DNA of 64,000 nt from Vibrio aquaticus (GTDB taxonomy: Bacteria; Pseudomonadota; Gammaproteobacteria; Enterobacterales; Vibrionaceae), in NCBI RefSeq assembly GCF_003970385.1, contig NZ_RXZH01000005.1, positions 237,994-301,993 of the forward strand. Reading direction: 5' to 3'. The position numbers and the translations under genes are program-made. Each line of letters opens with the position of its first letter. Within the stretch, counting starts at the first letter, position 1. The notes under the pieces are model-generated. The model was given only the letters and a program-made list of their open reading frames with translations, ran no database searches and had not been told where the DNA came from. Of the stretch, positions 9,600-17,923 are shown in pieces.

Positions 9600-9887
9600 A
9601 TGGAGTTGAGTCCTGTTTTTGCGAGGCGCTTGTATCTTGCATTATTGGTTGAAAACTTAGAGCGCCCAAATGTCCCGAAACTGGTCGAGCAAACAGGCTG
9701 GCCACGCCGTACGATTCAAGATGTGATTAAAGCCCTTCCGGGGATTGGCATCGAACTTATGTTTGTCCAAGATGGACGACGGCACAATGACGGCTATTAT
9801 CAGCTTTCGGATTGGGGACCATTCGACAGTCAGTGGGTAATAGACCGACGTACAGATATAGCAGCAAGCTTAGGCTTTAAGGCTTAA
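9600..9887 (+). CDS. Small winged-helix DNA-binding protein
   Basis: 95 residues that look like a stand-alone winged helix: 'VPKLVEQTGWPRRTIQDVIKAL' (about 27-48) is a helix-turn-helix and the GRRHNDGYYQL stretch (about 60-70) fits the wing. It resembles the HTH_43-type family of small bacterial proteins; no target is known to me. GGAGG at 9591-9595, 4 bases before the ATG, is a strong ribosome-binding site, and a clean terminator follows the stop, so it is a single-gene unit. It is divergent from the yffB-dapE operon across 200 bp and could regulate it, but that is only a positional guess. Confidence 0.8.
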   Translation: MELSPVFARRLYLALLVENLERPNVPKLVEQTGWPRRTIQDVIKALPGIGIELMFVQDGRRHNDGYYQLSDWGPFDSQWVIDRRTDIAASLGFKA

Positions 9888-9890
9888 ATA

Positions 9891-9918
9891 AAAACCTAGT
9901 GGAGACACTAGGTTTTTT
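9891..9918 (+). terminator. Rho-independent terminator after the winged-helix gene
   Basis: AAAACCTAGTG / CACTAGGTTTTTT forms an 11-bp stem with a GAGA loop and a T run, starting 4 bp after the stop codon; it may also serve the convergent lipoprotein gene. Confidence 0.9.
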
Positions 9919-9942
9919 AGTTTCTGCGTGTATAGGATCAGT

Positions 9943-10281
9943 TCAAGGACAAACGTAGGCGTTGCCCATCAGAGTAAAGGAGGTAACAAAGTCTTGTGGG
10001 TTAACCATATACACGGTATTTGCACCTAACTGACTAGCTTGATTTTTGATGTCATTGAGTGCGCCTCGGATCAGGACATCGTTAGGGAAAAACAAGTAGC
10101 TGTACCAATGTCCTTCACTGCCCGTCACTTCACCTAACCATTGACAGCTGTCGGCATTGAAAGAGCCATCAATTCTTAAATGGACCGATTCAGCGCTAGG
10201 GGCCATTTGAGTGACTGGCGTCGAACAACCGACTAAAAACAGTGCGCCGATAAGCAGACTAATTCTGGCTAACATAAGCAA
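9943..10281 (-). CDS. Small lipoprotein of the DUF4156 type
   Basis: A 112-residue lipoprotein: the signal peptide ends in the lipobox LVGC (Cys at about residue 19), so the mature protein is lipidated and lies in the envelope. The conserved body includes CQWLGEVTGSEGHWYS and the ANTVYMVNPQD stretch typical of DUF4156 proteins, whose function is unknown. Two further cysteines (in CQWLG and the C-terminal VCP) could form a disulphide. It overlaps the DUF2956 gene by 23 bp on the same strand, so the two are co-transcribed. Confidence 0.8.
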   Translation of the reverse strand: MLMLARISLLIGALFLVGCSTPVTQMAPSAESVHLRIDGSFNADSCQWLGEVTGSEGHWYSYLFFPNDVLIRGALNDIKNQASQLGANTVYMVNPQDFVTSFTLMGNAYVCP

Positions 10282-10600
10282 TAAATCCTATCCAGCTGAT
10301 GATGAGTAAAGCCCAAGGTAACAGTGTACTCTTATTTTCTGATGTCGGAGTCGTCACTTCGGCTGCAGTTTCTGTCTCAATCGATTGAGAAGTTTGCTTG
10401 GTTTTTTGCGCTTTTTTCTTTGCTTTGTCGGCTTGTCGTGAACGTTCTTTCTGCTGCTTTTTATATTGAGCGATACCTTTTTCAATACCTTGAGCTACCA
10501 ATTTAGTTTGCTCTTTGGTTTGGCCTGGCTTTTGAGTCGCTTTGGCTATTTTCATCGCTTCTGATTGGGTTTCTTGAGAGGGAACGACTTTATTTTTCAT
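10259..10600 (-). CDS. DUF2956 family protein
   Basis: 113 residues: a long, strongly basic, lysine- and glutamine-rich helical N-terminal part (about 1-75) and one membrane segment at the C-terminus (about 94-110), so it is a tail-anchored inner-membrane protein with most of its mass in the cytoplasm. The opening 'PSQETQSEAMKIAKATQKPGQTKEQTK' pattern is characteristic of DUF2956. Function unknown. It is upstream of, and overlaps, the lipoprotein gene, and is divergent from the nrfG-like gene across 84 bp. Confidence 0.8.
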   Translation of the reverse strand: MKNKVVPSQETQSEAMKIAKATQKPGQTKEQTKLVAQGIEKGIAQYKKQQKERSRQADKAKKKAQKTKQTSQSIETETAAEVTTPTSENKSTLLPWALLIISWIGFIAYVSQN

Positions 10601-10684
10601 TGTGATAGGTCTTGCGAGATCAAAGATAGTTTTATCCTATCACGATATAATTCCCAGATACTGTACAAAATCATGAGTCTTTGA

Positions 10685-11218
10685 ATGAAACGTATTTTGC
10701 TCGCCAGTTTTGCTTTGTCGGTTCCTTTGTACTTTTGGTTACAAGGGGAGCAACCTCAGCCAAACATGGACGATACGTTAGCTCAAACTCATTCTGAGTG
10801 GATGGACTCAATTCAACAACAACTAAAGCAAGATCCCAACCAAGCAGAGTTATGGTTTCAACTAGGCCATGGCTACTTAAACAATCAAGAATTCGCATCT
10901 GCGCTAACCTGTTTTGATTATGCGGCGCGTCTGAGTGATGCGCCTTCTGCCAGTCAATTAGCAGCCAAAGCGACGGCACTCTATTACGTCAAAAAGCAAA
11001 GAATGACCGATGAAGTGCGTAGCTTACTTAGTCAAGCCTTAGCCCTTGAGCCTAAAAACTTAACCGCGTTAGCGCTCATTGCCAGTGACCACTTTATTAG
11101 TTTCCGCTATCAAGAAGCTGTCGAGACATGGACACTGATGCTTGATTCCAATCATTCAGAATTAGACCGAGAATCTGTTATTCGCTCATTAAACCAAGCG
11201 AAAGCTTTGATGAATTAA
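10685..11218 (+). CDS. nrfG: NrfG-like TPR protein (cytochrome c assembly)
   Basis: 177 residues with an N-terminal membrane anchor (about 5-18) and TPR motifs (residues about 55-85 'AELWFQLGHGYLNNQEFASALTCFDYAARL' and 110-145). NrfG/CcmI-type TPR proteins present apocytochrome to the heme lyase. The nearby nrfA has the unusual CWSCK heme site that needs the dedicated NrfEFG lyase, so this is the best candidate for NrfG, although it is separated from nrfE and nrfF by inverted nrfA. The start has no clear ribosome-binding site; a three-codon ORF (ATG-AGT-CTT-TGA, 10673-10684) abuts the start codon and might help initiation. A bare TPR protein of another pathway cannot be excluded. Confidence 0.75.
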   Translation: MKRILLASFALSVPLYFWLQGEQPQPNMDDTLAQTHSEWMDSIQQQLKQDPNQAELWFQLGHGYLNNQEFASALTCFDYAARLSDAPSASQLAAKATALYYVKKQRMTDEVRSLLSQALALEPKNLTALALIASDHFISFRYQEAVETWTLMLDSNHSELDRESVIRSLNQAKALMN

Positions 11219-11260
11219 ATACTATTCTTATTACTGAAATTAGACAGTAGTTAAAGAGAA

Positions 11261-11286
11261 AAACCGGCGAACTTCGCCGGTTTTTT
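11261..11286. terminator. Bidirectional terminator between nrfG and nrfA
   Basis: AAACCGGCGA / TCGCCGGTTT stem with a 3-base loop, T run on one side and A run on the other, placed between two convergent genes. Confidence 0.9.
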
Positions 11287-11319
11287 GGGTTTTTAATATG
11301 TGGGAGAAGGGCGGGGGAG

Positions 11320-12750
11320 TTAGTATTGAGACTCGCGCTCCTCGGCTGCTTTATCCCAATCAGGAACGACCGTCTTCAAGAAGTTTTCTTTGTCAGCGTT
11401 CATTTTTTCCATGTCCATACCAAGTGCTTGCTGCGCAGCCGCTTTAGTCGAGATATCAGGCAACTCTACAGGATCGGTAATGCCTTTTTTCGCCAGTAGA
11501 CGCACTAGCTTAGTTCGAGCATCGGCTGCGCGGTCAACCGCTGTACCAAGCACTTCTAACGCCACTTCTGGTGCATGCATGTGAACCCCGTGAGAGGCAA
11601 TCGCATAGTCCCAGCGCCACTGTGCATGACGAATATCTTGCAGGATATCTTTCATTTCAGTTTCGGTAGCGCCTGCATCCCAAGCAGCACCTGCTTCAAA
11701 GTGCGCAGCGACAATTTGTTTCTCAGCCGTCAGCTTCATGTTGAGCACTTGCGCTTTACGAGTCGAAACGATCTCTTGCATCTGCTCTTTAGATTGAGTG
11801 TGGCAGCTTGCACAGGTGTCTTCGAAACGGTCGAATGGGTTACCCACTTTATGGTCGGTATAAACTGTCCCGTCTTCTTTGGTCACTTTTGGCATATGGC
11901 AATCCACACAAGCGACTTTGTTTTTGCCGTGAATACCATCACGCCATGTCTCATAGCCTGGGTGTTGCGCTTTTAGCATCGGCGCTTTGGATACTTTGTG
12001 TGTCCAGTCTTTAAAGCCAAGTGCATCGTAGTACTCTTCCATATCGTCAACGGTAGTCCCTCTATCCCAAGGGAATTTAACCGCGTTTTTCTCTGATTTA
12101 ACGAAGTAGTACTCAACGTGACACTGACCACACACTGAGGCTTGTTGATCGAGGCGAGACTGCTGTTCAAAAGGTTTATCAATCGCTTCGAATGCGCGCT
12201 CGACATACGGTTTCGCTAATGCAAGTGCTGGTTCACCATTCTTGAACCCTTCACTACGGGTATCGTGGCAGTCAGCACAGCCAATGGGGTTGACCACTTG
12301 TTCGCCAAGGCGTGCCCATTTGCCTTCAAAGTAACCATCTTCACCACGTTCATCAATGATTCGACCTACGTCAGGGCTTTTACAGCTCCAACAAGCCATC
12401 GGCATCGGGCCAGAGGTTTCATCTTGTGGTGCGCCGGTACGTAGTGTTTGTCTTACGTCATCGACCGCGTAAAAGTGGCCACGGGCTTTGTTGTAGTCTT
12501 TTGCAAAGCCATAACCCGCCCATAGAATCACCATGTTTGGATCTTCTGCTAAGGCGTCTTCGAGATGTTCACTTTCTGAGGTGGCTTTCCATGAGTGGTA
12601 TTGATCTGGGTGTTGCTGCTCGTACGCATCGTTACGAGGATCAATGAGAGCTTTATTTTCGGATGCAGCAACGCTTGTGAAGCTCAATAATGAGCTGGCC
12701 ACAATCGCTAATGCTGCAGCGGATTTCGGTATCCAACGCAATTTATTCAC
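11320..12750 (-). CDS. nrfA: Pentaheme cytochrome c nitrite reductase NrfA
   Basis: Periplasmic enzyme reducing nitrite to ammonium with six electrons. The 476-residue product has a signal peptide (about 1-29), the catalytic heme site CWSCK at 120-124, and four CxxCH sites (CADCH, CGQCH, CVDCH, CASCH), giving five hemes as expected. E. coli NrfA is 478 residues. I chose GTG at 12750, with GGAG about 8 bases upstream, over a longer in-frame extension to 12894 that would add 48 residues before the signal peptide. It is divergent from nrfBCD..., with FNR- and NarP-like sites between, so anaerobic and nitrate/nitrite control is likely. Confidence 0.96.
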   Translation of the reverse strand: MNKLRWIPKSAAALAIVASSLLSFTSVAASENKALIDPRNDAYEQQHPDQYHSWKATSESEHLEDALAEDPNMVILWAGYGFAKDYNKARGHFYAVDDVRQTLRTGAPQDETSGPMPMACWSCKSPDVGRIIDERGEDGYFEGKWARLGEQVVNPIGCADCHDTRSEGFKNGEPALALAKPYVERAFEAIDKPFEQQSRLDQQASVCGQCHVEYYFVKSEKNAVKFPWDRGTTVDDMEEYYDALGFKDWTHKVSKAPMLKAQHPGYETWRDGIHGKNKVACVDCHMPKVTKEDGTVYTDHKVGNPFDRFEDTCASCHTQSKEQMQEIVSTRKAQVLNMKLTAEKQIVAAHFEAGAAWDAGATETEMKDILQDIRHAQWRWDYAIASHGVHMHAPEVALEVLGTAVDRAADARTKLVRLLAKKGITDPVELPDISTKAAAQQALGMDMEKMNADKENFLKTVVPDWDKAAEERESQY

Positions 12751-12880
12751 AGTGCTATCTCCGTATTCTGTTTTTATAAGCAGCGTTGTGAACTGGCTAT
12801 ATTCCAAACTAAGAACTGGAGAAACTGATATATATTGTAATAAAAAGAAACAATTGAAATAACCGGTTAATAAATGTTCA

Positions 12881-12894
12881 TTGTTTAAGATCAA
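12881..12894 (-). promoter_or_regulatory. FNR-like site upstream of nrfA
   Basis: TTGTTTAAGATCAA matches the FNR consensus TTGAT-N4-ATCAA at nine of ten half-site positions. It is centred about 137 bp before the nrfA GTG; if it acts at -41.5 the transcript would start near 12846. Position and match are seen; binding is inferred. Confidence 0.65.
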
Positions 12895-12930
12895 TTTTAC
12901 CTAGTGATCCAGTTCAAATTGAAGTTTATA

Positions 12931-12946
12931 TACCCCTAAAGGGTTA
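12931..12946. promoter_or_regulatory. NarP/NarL-type 7-2-7 heptamer pair
   Basis: TACCCCTAAAGGGTTA is an inverted pair of heptamers (TACCCCT and TAACCCT) spaced by 2 bp, the arrangement recognised by NarP. It lies between nrfA and nrfB, about 45 bp from the FNR-like site on the nrfA side. Confidence 0.6.
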
Positions 12947-13053
12947 GGTTGAGTTTTGTTGGAGATAAAATGAAACTTATTATCATCAATGGTTTAGTAC
13001 ATTAACCATTTTTTATTTAAGGTGATTGAGATCGAATTTTGAGCAGTTGTGGC

Positions 13054-13069
13054 TACCCCTAAAGAGTGG
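13054..13069. promoter_or_regulatory. Second NarP/NarL-type heptamer pair (weaker)
   Basis: TACCCCTAAAGAGTGG begins with the same heptamer and spacer as the site at 12931 but its second half is degenerate. It is about 97 bp upstream of the centre of the FNR-like site on the nrfB side. Confidence 0.45.
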
Positions 13070-13151
13070 TAGGAGTACTATATTAATGAATAGCGTTGTG
13101 GCTTTTCCAAAATAAGAATTGATCTCATTTGATGTGTTCTTTCTATGTCTA

Positions 13152-13165
13152 TTTAGAACAATCAA
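13152..13165 (+). promoter_or_regulatory. FNR-like site upstream of nrfB
   Basis: TTTAGAACAATCAA has a perfect right half (ATCAA) and a 3/5 left half. A -10-like TATATC at 13186-13191 is placed correctly for a class II FNR promoter with a start near 13200, 40 bp before nrfB. Just downstream, TTATTG / CAATAA (13195-13212) forms an inverted repeat in the leader. Confidence 0.5.
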
Positions 13166-13239
13166 AGGGCTTTAATTTTTATCCGTATATCGAATTATTG
13201 TTTGCGCAATAACAGGTACGGGAATAAGGAAAGGATAAT

Positions 13240-13827
13240 ATGGGCAATATAAAGTTGGCCATAGTCATAATGCTAAAGTCACTTCTAGCATTTTGCCTCT
13301 ATGGTTATTCTCTTCATGCCGTTGCCGACACTTCAACTGTGCAGTCTGAAGAAAAGTCAGCACGTCATGAGGTCACGCTTATCCGTGACAAGGATTATAA
13401 ATGTATCCAATGTCATAAGGATTCTAAACAAACCCTCCAAGAGTCTCATGGTGAAGACGCGCACAAAATTCTTGGCCGCGAAGTCAACTGTACCGAGTGT
13501 CACAATAATATCGGCCCTGACCACCGTGAAGGTGCACCCGTTGTGACCAAATACTCTAGCGCGCAGTCTCAGCCGGGAACCGAGAAAGTCTTTCTTGATC
13601 CTGAAGCGATCTTAAAGGCCAATAGTCAGTGTACTGACTGTCACCAGCCAAAGTATCTGCGTGATGACAGCTGGACGCACGATGTCCACGCCAAGAATCT
13701 CACTTGTTCAAATTGTCATGATGTTCACGCAAGCAAAACCAAGGTGTTAGGTCTTGAGCGCAAAGAACGCATCAAGCTATGTGTCGATTGTCACTCTGAC
13801 TTTAATCAGCTGAAAAAGGAGAAGTAG
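13240..13827 (+). CDS. nrfB: Pentaheme electron-transfer cytochrome NrfB
   Basis: 195-residue periplasmic cytochrome that carries electrons from the NrfCD quinol dehydrogenase to NrfA. An N-terminal signal peptide (about 1-29) precedes five heme sites: CIQCH, CTECH, CTDCH, CSNCH and CVDCH, the count expected for NrfB. A ribosome-binding site AAGGA lies about 8 bases before the ATG. It begins the nrfBCDE-thioredoxin-nrfF operon; nrfC starts 1 bp after the stop. The 489-bp region upstream holds the FNR- and NarP-like sites shared with divergent nrfA. Confidence 0.94.
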   Translation: MGNIKLAIVIMLKSLLAFCLYGYSLHAVADTSTVQSEEKSARHEVTLIRDKDYKCIQCHKDSKQTLQESHGEDAHKILGREVNCTECHNNIGPDHREGAPVVTKYSSAQSQPGTEKVFLDPEAILKANSQCTDCHQPKYLRDDSWTHDVHAKNLTCSNCHDVHASKTKVLGLERKERIKLCVDCHSDFNQLKKEK

Positions 13828-13828
13828 T

Positions 13829-14518
13829 ATGAGCTGTTCTAGACGAAACTTCTTAGCTGGCTCGGGCGCGCTTATCTTTGCTACTGGCGTTGCAGGCACT
13901 GCGGTTTTGAATAGTCGTAAATCTTTGGCCAATGTTGAGCACGATGGTAACAAGCTCTACGGCATGATCCACGATGAAACCGCTTGTATTGGTTGTACTG
14001 CTTGTACTGAGGCGTGTCGTGAAGTGAACAAGGTGCCAGAGGGTGTCTCTCGCCTTGAGATTATTCGCAGTGAGCCACAAGGTGAGTTCCCAGATGTTGA
14101 TTACCGTTTTACGCGCAAATCTTGTCAGCATTGTGAAAACCCTCCTTGTGTCTATGTCTGCCCAACAGGCGCAGCATATAAGGATGAGAAAACCGGCATT
14201 ATCGATGTGCATAAAGATAAGTGTGTTGGCTGCGGCTACTGTTTAGCGGCGTGCCCGTATCAAGTGCGTTTCTTCAATCCAGAAGATCACTCAGCGGATA
14301 AATGTAACTTCTGCCGTGACACCAACCTAGCACAAGGCAAATTGCCGGCGTGTGTTGAATCTTGTCCAACTAAGGCGCTGATCTTCGGCGATCTCAACGA
14401 TCCGAACAGTGAAATTAATCAGGTGCTGAATAGTGAAGTGGTTTACCGAGATAAAGTGCACTTAAGGACTAAGCCTAAGCTGTACAAAGTACCTCATCAG
14501 AAAGGGGAGATATCATAA
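13829..14518 (+). CDS. nrfC: 4Fe-4S ferredoxin subunit NrfC
   Basis: 229-residue periplasmic iron-sulphur protein passing electrons from NrfD to NrfB. The N-terminus has a twin-arginine signal (SRRNFLAGSGALIF), so folding with its clusters would precede Tat export. Four cysteine groups for [4Fe-4S] clusters are visible, including CIGCTACTEAC, CQHCENPPCVYVC, CVGCGYCLAAC and CNFC...CVESC. The length is close to that of E. coli NrfC. The stop overlaps the nrfD start by one base (TAATG), implying coupled translation. Confidence 0.95.
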   Translation: MSCSRRNFLAGSGALIFATGVAGTAVLNSRKSLANVEHDGNKLYGMIHDETACIGCTACTEACREVNKVPEGVSRLEIIRSEPQGEFPDVDYRFTRKSCQHCENPPCVYVCPTGAAYKDEKTGIIDVHKDKCVGCGYCLAACPYQVRFFNPEDHSADKCNFCRDTNLAQGKLPACVESCPTKALIFGDLNDPNSEINQVLNSEVVYRDKVHLRTKPKLYKVPHQKGEIS

Positions 14519-15489
14519 TGAATGGTTTTGAAAGTGCATTCCACTTTGACTCTCTGGTGTGGGATTGGATTATCGCTATTTACCTGTTTTTAGCGGGTAT
14601 GTCGGCGGGGGCGGTGATGATCTCGCTCTACCTGAAGCGAAAAGTGATTGAAGGGGATCCAGCAAATAATGGCATCATGAAAGCGATGGCATGGCTGGCC
14701 CCGTTTGGCATCATTTCGGGTTTAACAATTCTTATCTTCCACTTAACCAAACCGTTGTCGTTTTGGAAGATTATGATTTTCTACAACCCGAGCTCAGTAA
14801 TGTCGATGGGTGTCATCCTATTCCAGGTTTACATGATTGTGCTGTTTATCTGGATTGGGATTCTATTCCGTCATCAAATCATCCGCTTTTGTGAAGGTAA
14901 ATTGCCAACGAAGTTGCTCGATCTGGTTGATGGAATCTTGATTAAATCAGGCAAGGCCACCAATGGCATTGAACTGTTTTTAGGTTTCCTTGCGATTGTG
15001 TTAGCCGCCTATACGGGCTTCCTACTTTCCGCATTAAAAACTTACCCAATGCTGAATAACCCGGTATTGCCGATTTTGTTCTTGTTCTCTAGCCTTTCAT
15101 CCGGTGCCGCAGCGTGTTTAATGTTCGGTATCTTGGTGTTTAAAGAGCCTGCGACAAGTCCAAGTGTTTCTTGGGTCCACGGCTTTGAGCGCCCAGTTGT
15201 GATGTTCGAACTGTTTGTCCTAGTCACCTTCTTTACTGGGCTCATATTCAGTGGCGGTCAGAACGAAGTGGCGGCTTGGAATGCGATTGGTGGCGGGTTC
15301 TGGTCGAATTGGTTCTGGTTCGGTGTGGTATTGATCGGTATGTTGCTACCGCTGACGCTCAATGCTGTAACGCCTAAAGCAACGCGCCATAATGGCGGGT
15401 ATATCTTCATCGTTACCACATTAAGCTTGGTTGGTGTGCTGATGCTGCGTACCTTTATCTTGTACGCAGGGCAGATGACGGTAGTGTAA
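14518..15489 (+). CDS. nrfD: Quinol dehydrogenase membrane subunit NrfD
   Basis: 323-residue integral membrane protein of the NrfD/PsrC family, with eight or nine hydrophobic segments, that oxidises menaquinol and hands electrons to NrfC. The family hallmarks are the N-terminal segment 'AIYLFLAGMSAGAVMISLY' and the GFLLSALKTYPMLNN loop. It starts inside the nrfC stop and ends 2 bp before nrfE, so it is in the middle of a tightly packed operon. Confidence 0.94.
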   Translation: MNGFESAFHFDSLVWDWIIAIYLFLAGMSAGAVMISLYLKRKVIEGDPANNGIMKAMAWLAPFGIISGLTILIFHLTKPLSFWKIMIFYNPSSVMSMGVILFQVYMIVLFIWIGILFRHQIIRFCEGKLPTKLLDLVDGILIKSGKATNGIELFLGFLAIVLAAYTGFLLSALKTYPMLNNPVLPILFLFSSLSSGAAACLMFGILVFKEPATSPSVSWVHGFERPVVMFELFVLVTFFTGLIFSGGQNEVAAWNAIGGGFWSNWFWFGVVLIGMLLPLTLNAVTPKATRHNGGYIFIVTTLSLVGVLMLRTFILYAGQMTVV

Positions 15490-15491
15490 TC

Positions 15492-17399
15492 ATGGTAGGA
15501 GAGTTTGGTCATTTTGCGTTAATTTGGATTGCGGTATCGAGCTCACTAAGCTCTGCTTGGTACGGGTGGCAAAAGTGGCGCGGCGGTGATTCAACACTCT
15601 CCTTATGCTTAGTTGCTAGGCTTAACGGTGTATTAGCACTGTTGAGCCTTACTATTCTTGGCTACTTATTTATAGCCGATCAATTTCAGTTTCATTATGT
15701 CTCTTCTCATTCCAACTCTGCTTTGCCTTTGTTCTACAAAATGGCAGCGGTATGGGGCGGCCATGAAGGCTCGATGTTGTTTTGGGTCTTCACGCTTGCG
15801 CTATGGTCAGCGTGCATTAGCTTTATTTCTCATACCAGTAAGCGTTACTTAAATGATGTGTTGTGGGTCATGACACTGTTTGTCGCGGCGTTTAGTTGGT
15901 TCACCTTACTTGCCTCTAATCCTTTTGTTTACTCCTCGGTTTGGTTAGAGCAAGGACGAGACTTAAATCCGATGCTTCAAGACATTGGCCTGATTTTTCA
16001 CCCGCCGCTGCTTTACCTCGGCTATATCGGATTCTCTACAGTGCTGGCGTTTGCCTTAGCAGCCTTAATGCAGCCCAACTATATGAACAATTGGGTGCAA
16101 CTGGCGACACCGTGGGTGATTTCAGCGTGGCTGTTTTTAACCATGGGAATCTTGGTCGGTTCATGGTGGGCATACAATGAATTAGGGTGGGGAGGCTGGT
16201 GGTTCTGGGATCCTGTTGAAAATGCCTCTTTGCTTCCTTGGTTAACAGGGACGGCCTTACTGCACTCAATGCTCGCGACTAAACGTCACCAACAACAAAA
16301 CCGCACCACATTAGCGCTGGCATTGGTCACGTTCAGCTTAAGTATTCTGGGAACTTTCATTGTGCGCTCTGGGGTTTTGACATCAGTGCATGCCTTTGCG
16401 GTTGACCCAAGCAAAGGGGTAGCGCTGCTCGGCATCTTAGCCGCCACCTTAATGGGTTCATTTGCGCTACTTTTTGAACGTGGAGAGTCGATTCAAAGTT
16501 CGCCTATTCAAGCGGTTAACGGCCGTAGCTATTTGTCAGTCATGGCAGTGGTGCTATTCGTTATTGCCAGTTTTACCGTTTTTCTCGGCACATTTTACCC
16601 AATGGTTTATGAGCTTATCGGGCTTGGTTCGATCTCGGTTGGGGCGCCTTATTTTAATACGTTGTTTTTGCCGCTGACTTTATTGGCGCTTGTCGGGATG
16701 GGCTGTGTGCCACTAATGAAATGGCATCGTGGCGCTTACTATTCATTACCCCAAATTGGGGCATTGTTTATCGGCTGTGCGGGTATTGGAGGGTTGCTTT
16801 ATGCACTGCAAGTCGAACAGCTCTCTTATACCGTGGCGTTGGTATGGGGGTTAAGTGCGTGGGTGTTGGTCAGTCACATGATGTTGGCGGTAAGGCAGGC
16901 CAAGCTGACGTTTATGATCCTTGCTCACATTGGACTTGCGATCAGTTGTATCGGCGCTGTGATGAACAGTGAGCACTCATTTGAAGTGAACCATAAAATG
17001 TCGGCAGGAAGCACCGCTCAGTTTGGTGAGTGGCAAGTGGACTACCTTGAAACTCAATGGTCGATTGGGCCCAACTATACGGCTGAAACCGCAGTGATTT
17101 ACTTTGCTACGCCAACCTCAGAGTTTGTGTTGCGTCCTGAGCGTCGACATTACCCCGTTCGAGTGATGAATATGAGCGAACCAGCCATTCGTCCGTTTTG
17201 GCATGGAGATTACTACGTGACCCTTGGCAGTAAGGTGGATGCCCACTCTTATGCGGTCAAAATTCAATACAAAGCTTACATTAGTTGGATCTGGTGCGGA
17301 GCATTAGTGGCGATGTTGGGCGCATTGGTGAGTGTTATGCTACCTTGGCTGTTGAAACTGAGACGGGGAGTCATTCATGGCGCTATCAAGCAAACGTAA
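15492..17399 (+). CDS. nrfE: Heme lyase subunit NrfE (CcmF homologue)
   Basis: 635-residue inner-membrane protein with many membrane segments. The tryptophan-rich heme-handling WWD motif WGGWWFWDPVENASLLPW lies near residue 235, and further conserved blocks (GGHEGSMLFW, FHPPLLYLGY) identify the CcmF/NrfE family. With NrfF and NrfG it attaches heme to the CWSCK site of NrfA, which the general Ccm lyase does not serve. The alternative, a general ccmF, is disfavoured by its place in the nrf operon. It overlaps the thioredoxin gene by 23 bp. Confidence 0.92.
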   Translation: MVGEFGHFALIWIAVSSSLSSAWYGWQKWRGGDSTLSLCLVARLNGVLALLSLTILGYLFIADQFQFHYVSSHSNSALPLFYKMAAVWGGHEGSMLFWVFTLALWSACISFISHTSKRYLNDVLWVMTLFVAAFSWFTLLASNPFVYSSVWLEQGRDLNPMLQDIGLIFHPPLLYLGYIGFSTVLAFALAALMQPNYMNNWVQLATPWVISAWLFLTMGILVGSWWAYNELGWGGWWFWDPVENASLLPWLTGTALLHSMLATKRHQQQNRTTLALALVTFSLSILGTFIVRSGVLTSVHAFAVDPSKGVALLGILAATLMGSFALLFERGESIQSSPIQAVNGRSYLSVMAVVLFVIASFTVFLGTFYPMVYELIGLGSISVGAPYFNTLFLPLTLLALVGMGCVPLMKWHRGAYYSLPQIGALFIGCAGIGGLLYALQVEQLSYTVALVWGLSAWVLVSHMMLAVRQAKLTFMILAHIGLAISCIGAVMNSEHSFEVNHKMSAGSTAQFGEWQVDYLETQWSIGPNYTAETAVIYFATPTSEFVLRPERRHYPVRVMNMSEPAIRPFWHGDYYVTLGSKVDAHSYAVKIQYKAYISWIWCGALVAMLGALVSVMLPWLLKLRRGVIHGAIKQT

Positions 17400-17913
17400 A
17401 ATTACCCTATTTGTCATAGGCCTGATGGGGTTTATTGGCTTTTTGATTGCGGGGCTTAATTCGCAAACATTTGGGCCTAAATCGAATCCGGTGGTACGTG
17501 CTTTTCCTGCGATGACCATTGAGCTATTAGATAACGATTCACCCATGCAAAGCATGCAGTTGTTTAGTCATGATTACCAACTCGTCAACGTCTGGGCGTC
17601 TTGGTGCGGTGTTTGCAAACAAGAGCATGCTTACCTCAATCAACTCGAACAATCAGGCGTACCCATCATTGGCTTAAACTATCGTGATCAGCGTTCAGGG
17701 GCGCAAAATTACCTCGGTCATCTCGGTAACCCGTACACAGACATCATGTTCGATCCCAAAGGAAAGCTGGCGTTAGATCTCGGTGTTGTGGGCACTCCGG
17801 AAACGTACCTAGTCACTAAGCAGGGTGAAATCGTTTATAAGCATCTTGGCGTGTTAAACGAAAGAGTATGGAACAAACATTTTGCCCGCTATTTTGATCA
17901 ATGGGAAAGCTAA
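17377..17913 (+). CDS. CcmG/DsbE-like membrane-anchored thioredoxin
   Basis: 178 residues: an N-terminal anchor (about 9-27), then a thioredoxin fold in the periplasm with the redox motif WASWCGVCK (about residues 71-79) and the cis-proline loop VGTPETYLV. The GVxGxPET pattern is that of CcmG/DsbE, which reduces apocytochrome CxxCH cysteines before heme attachment. Located between nrfE and nrfF, it probably serves NrfA/NrfB maturation. E. coli nrf lacks such a gene, so this layout resembles the nrf operons of other gammaproteobacteria. It overlaps nrfE by 23 bp. Confidence 0.9.
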   Translation: MALSSKRKITLFVIGLMGFIGFLIAGLNSQTFGPKSNPVVRAFPAMTIELLDNDSPMQSMQLFSHDYQLVNVWASWCGVCKQEHAYLNQLEQSGVPIIGLNYRDQRSGAQNYLGHLGNPYTDIMFDPKGKLALDLGVVGTPETYLVTKQGEIVYKHLGVLNERVWNKHFARYFDQWES

Positions 17914-17923
17914 GGTGAATACA

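Noticed and set aside
10671..10979. Minus-strand frame over nrfG
   Set aside because: Fully inside the nrfG-like gene, no ribosome-binding site and no recognisable family.
12751..12894. Longer NrfA start
   Set aside because: The upstream extension would put 48 residues before a normal signal peptide; GTG at 12750 has a ribosome-binding site and gives the family's length.
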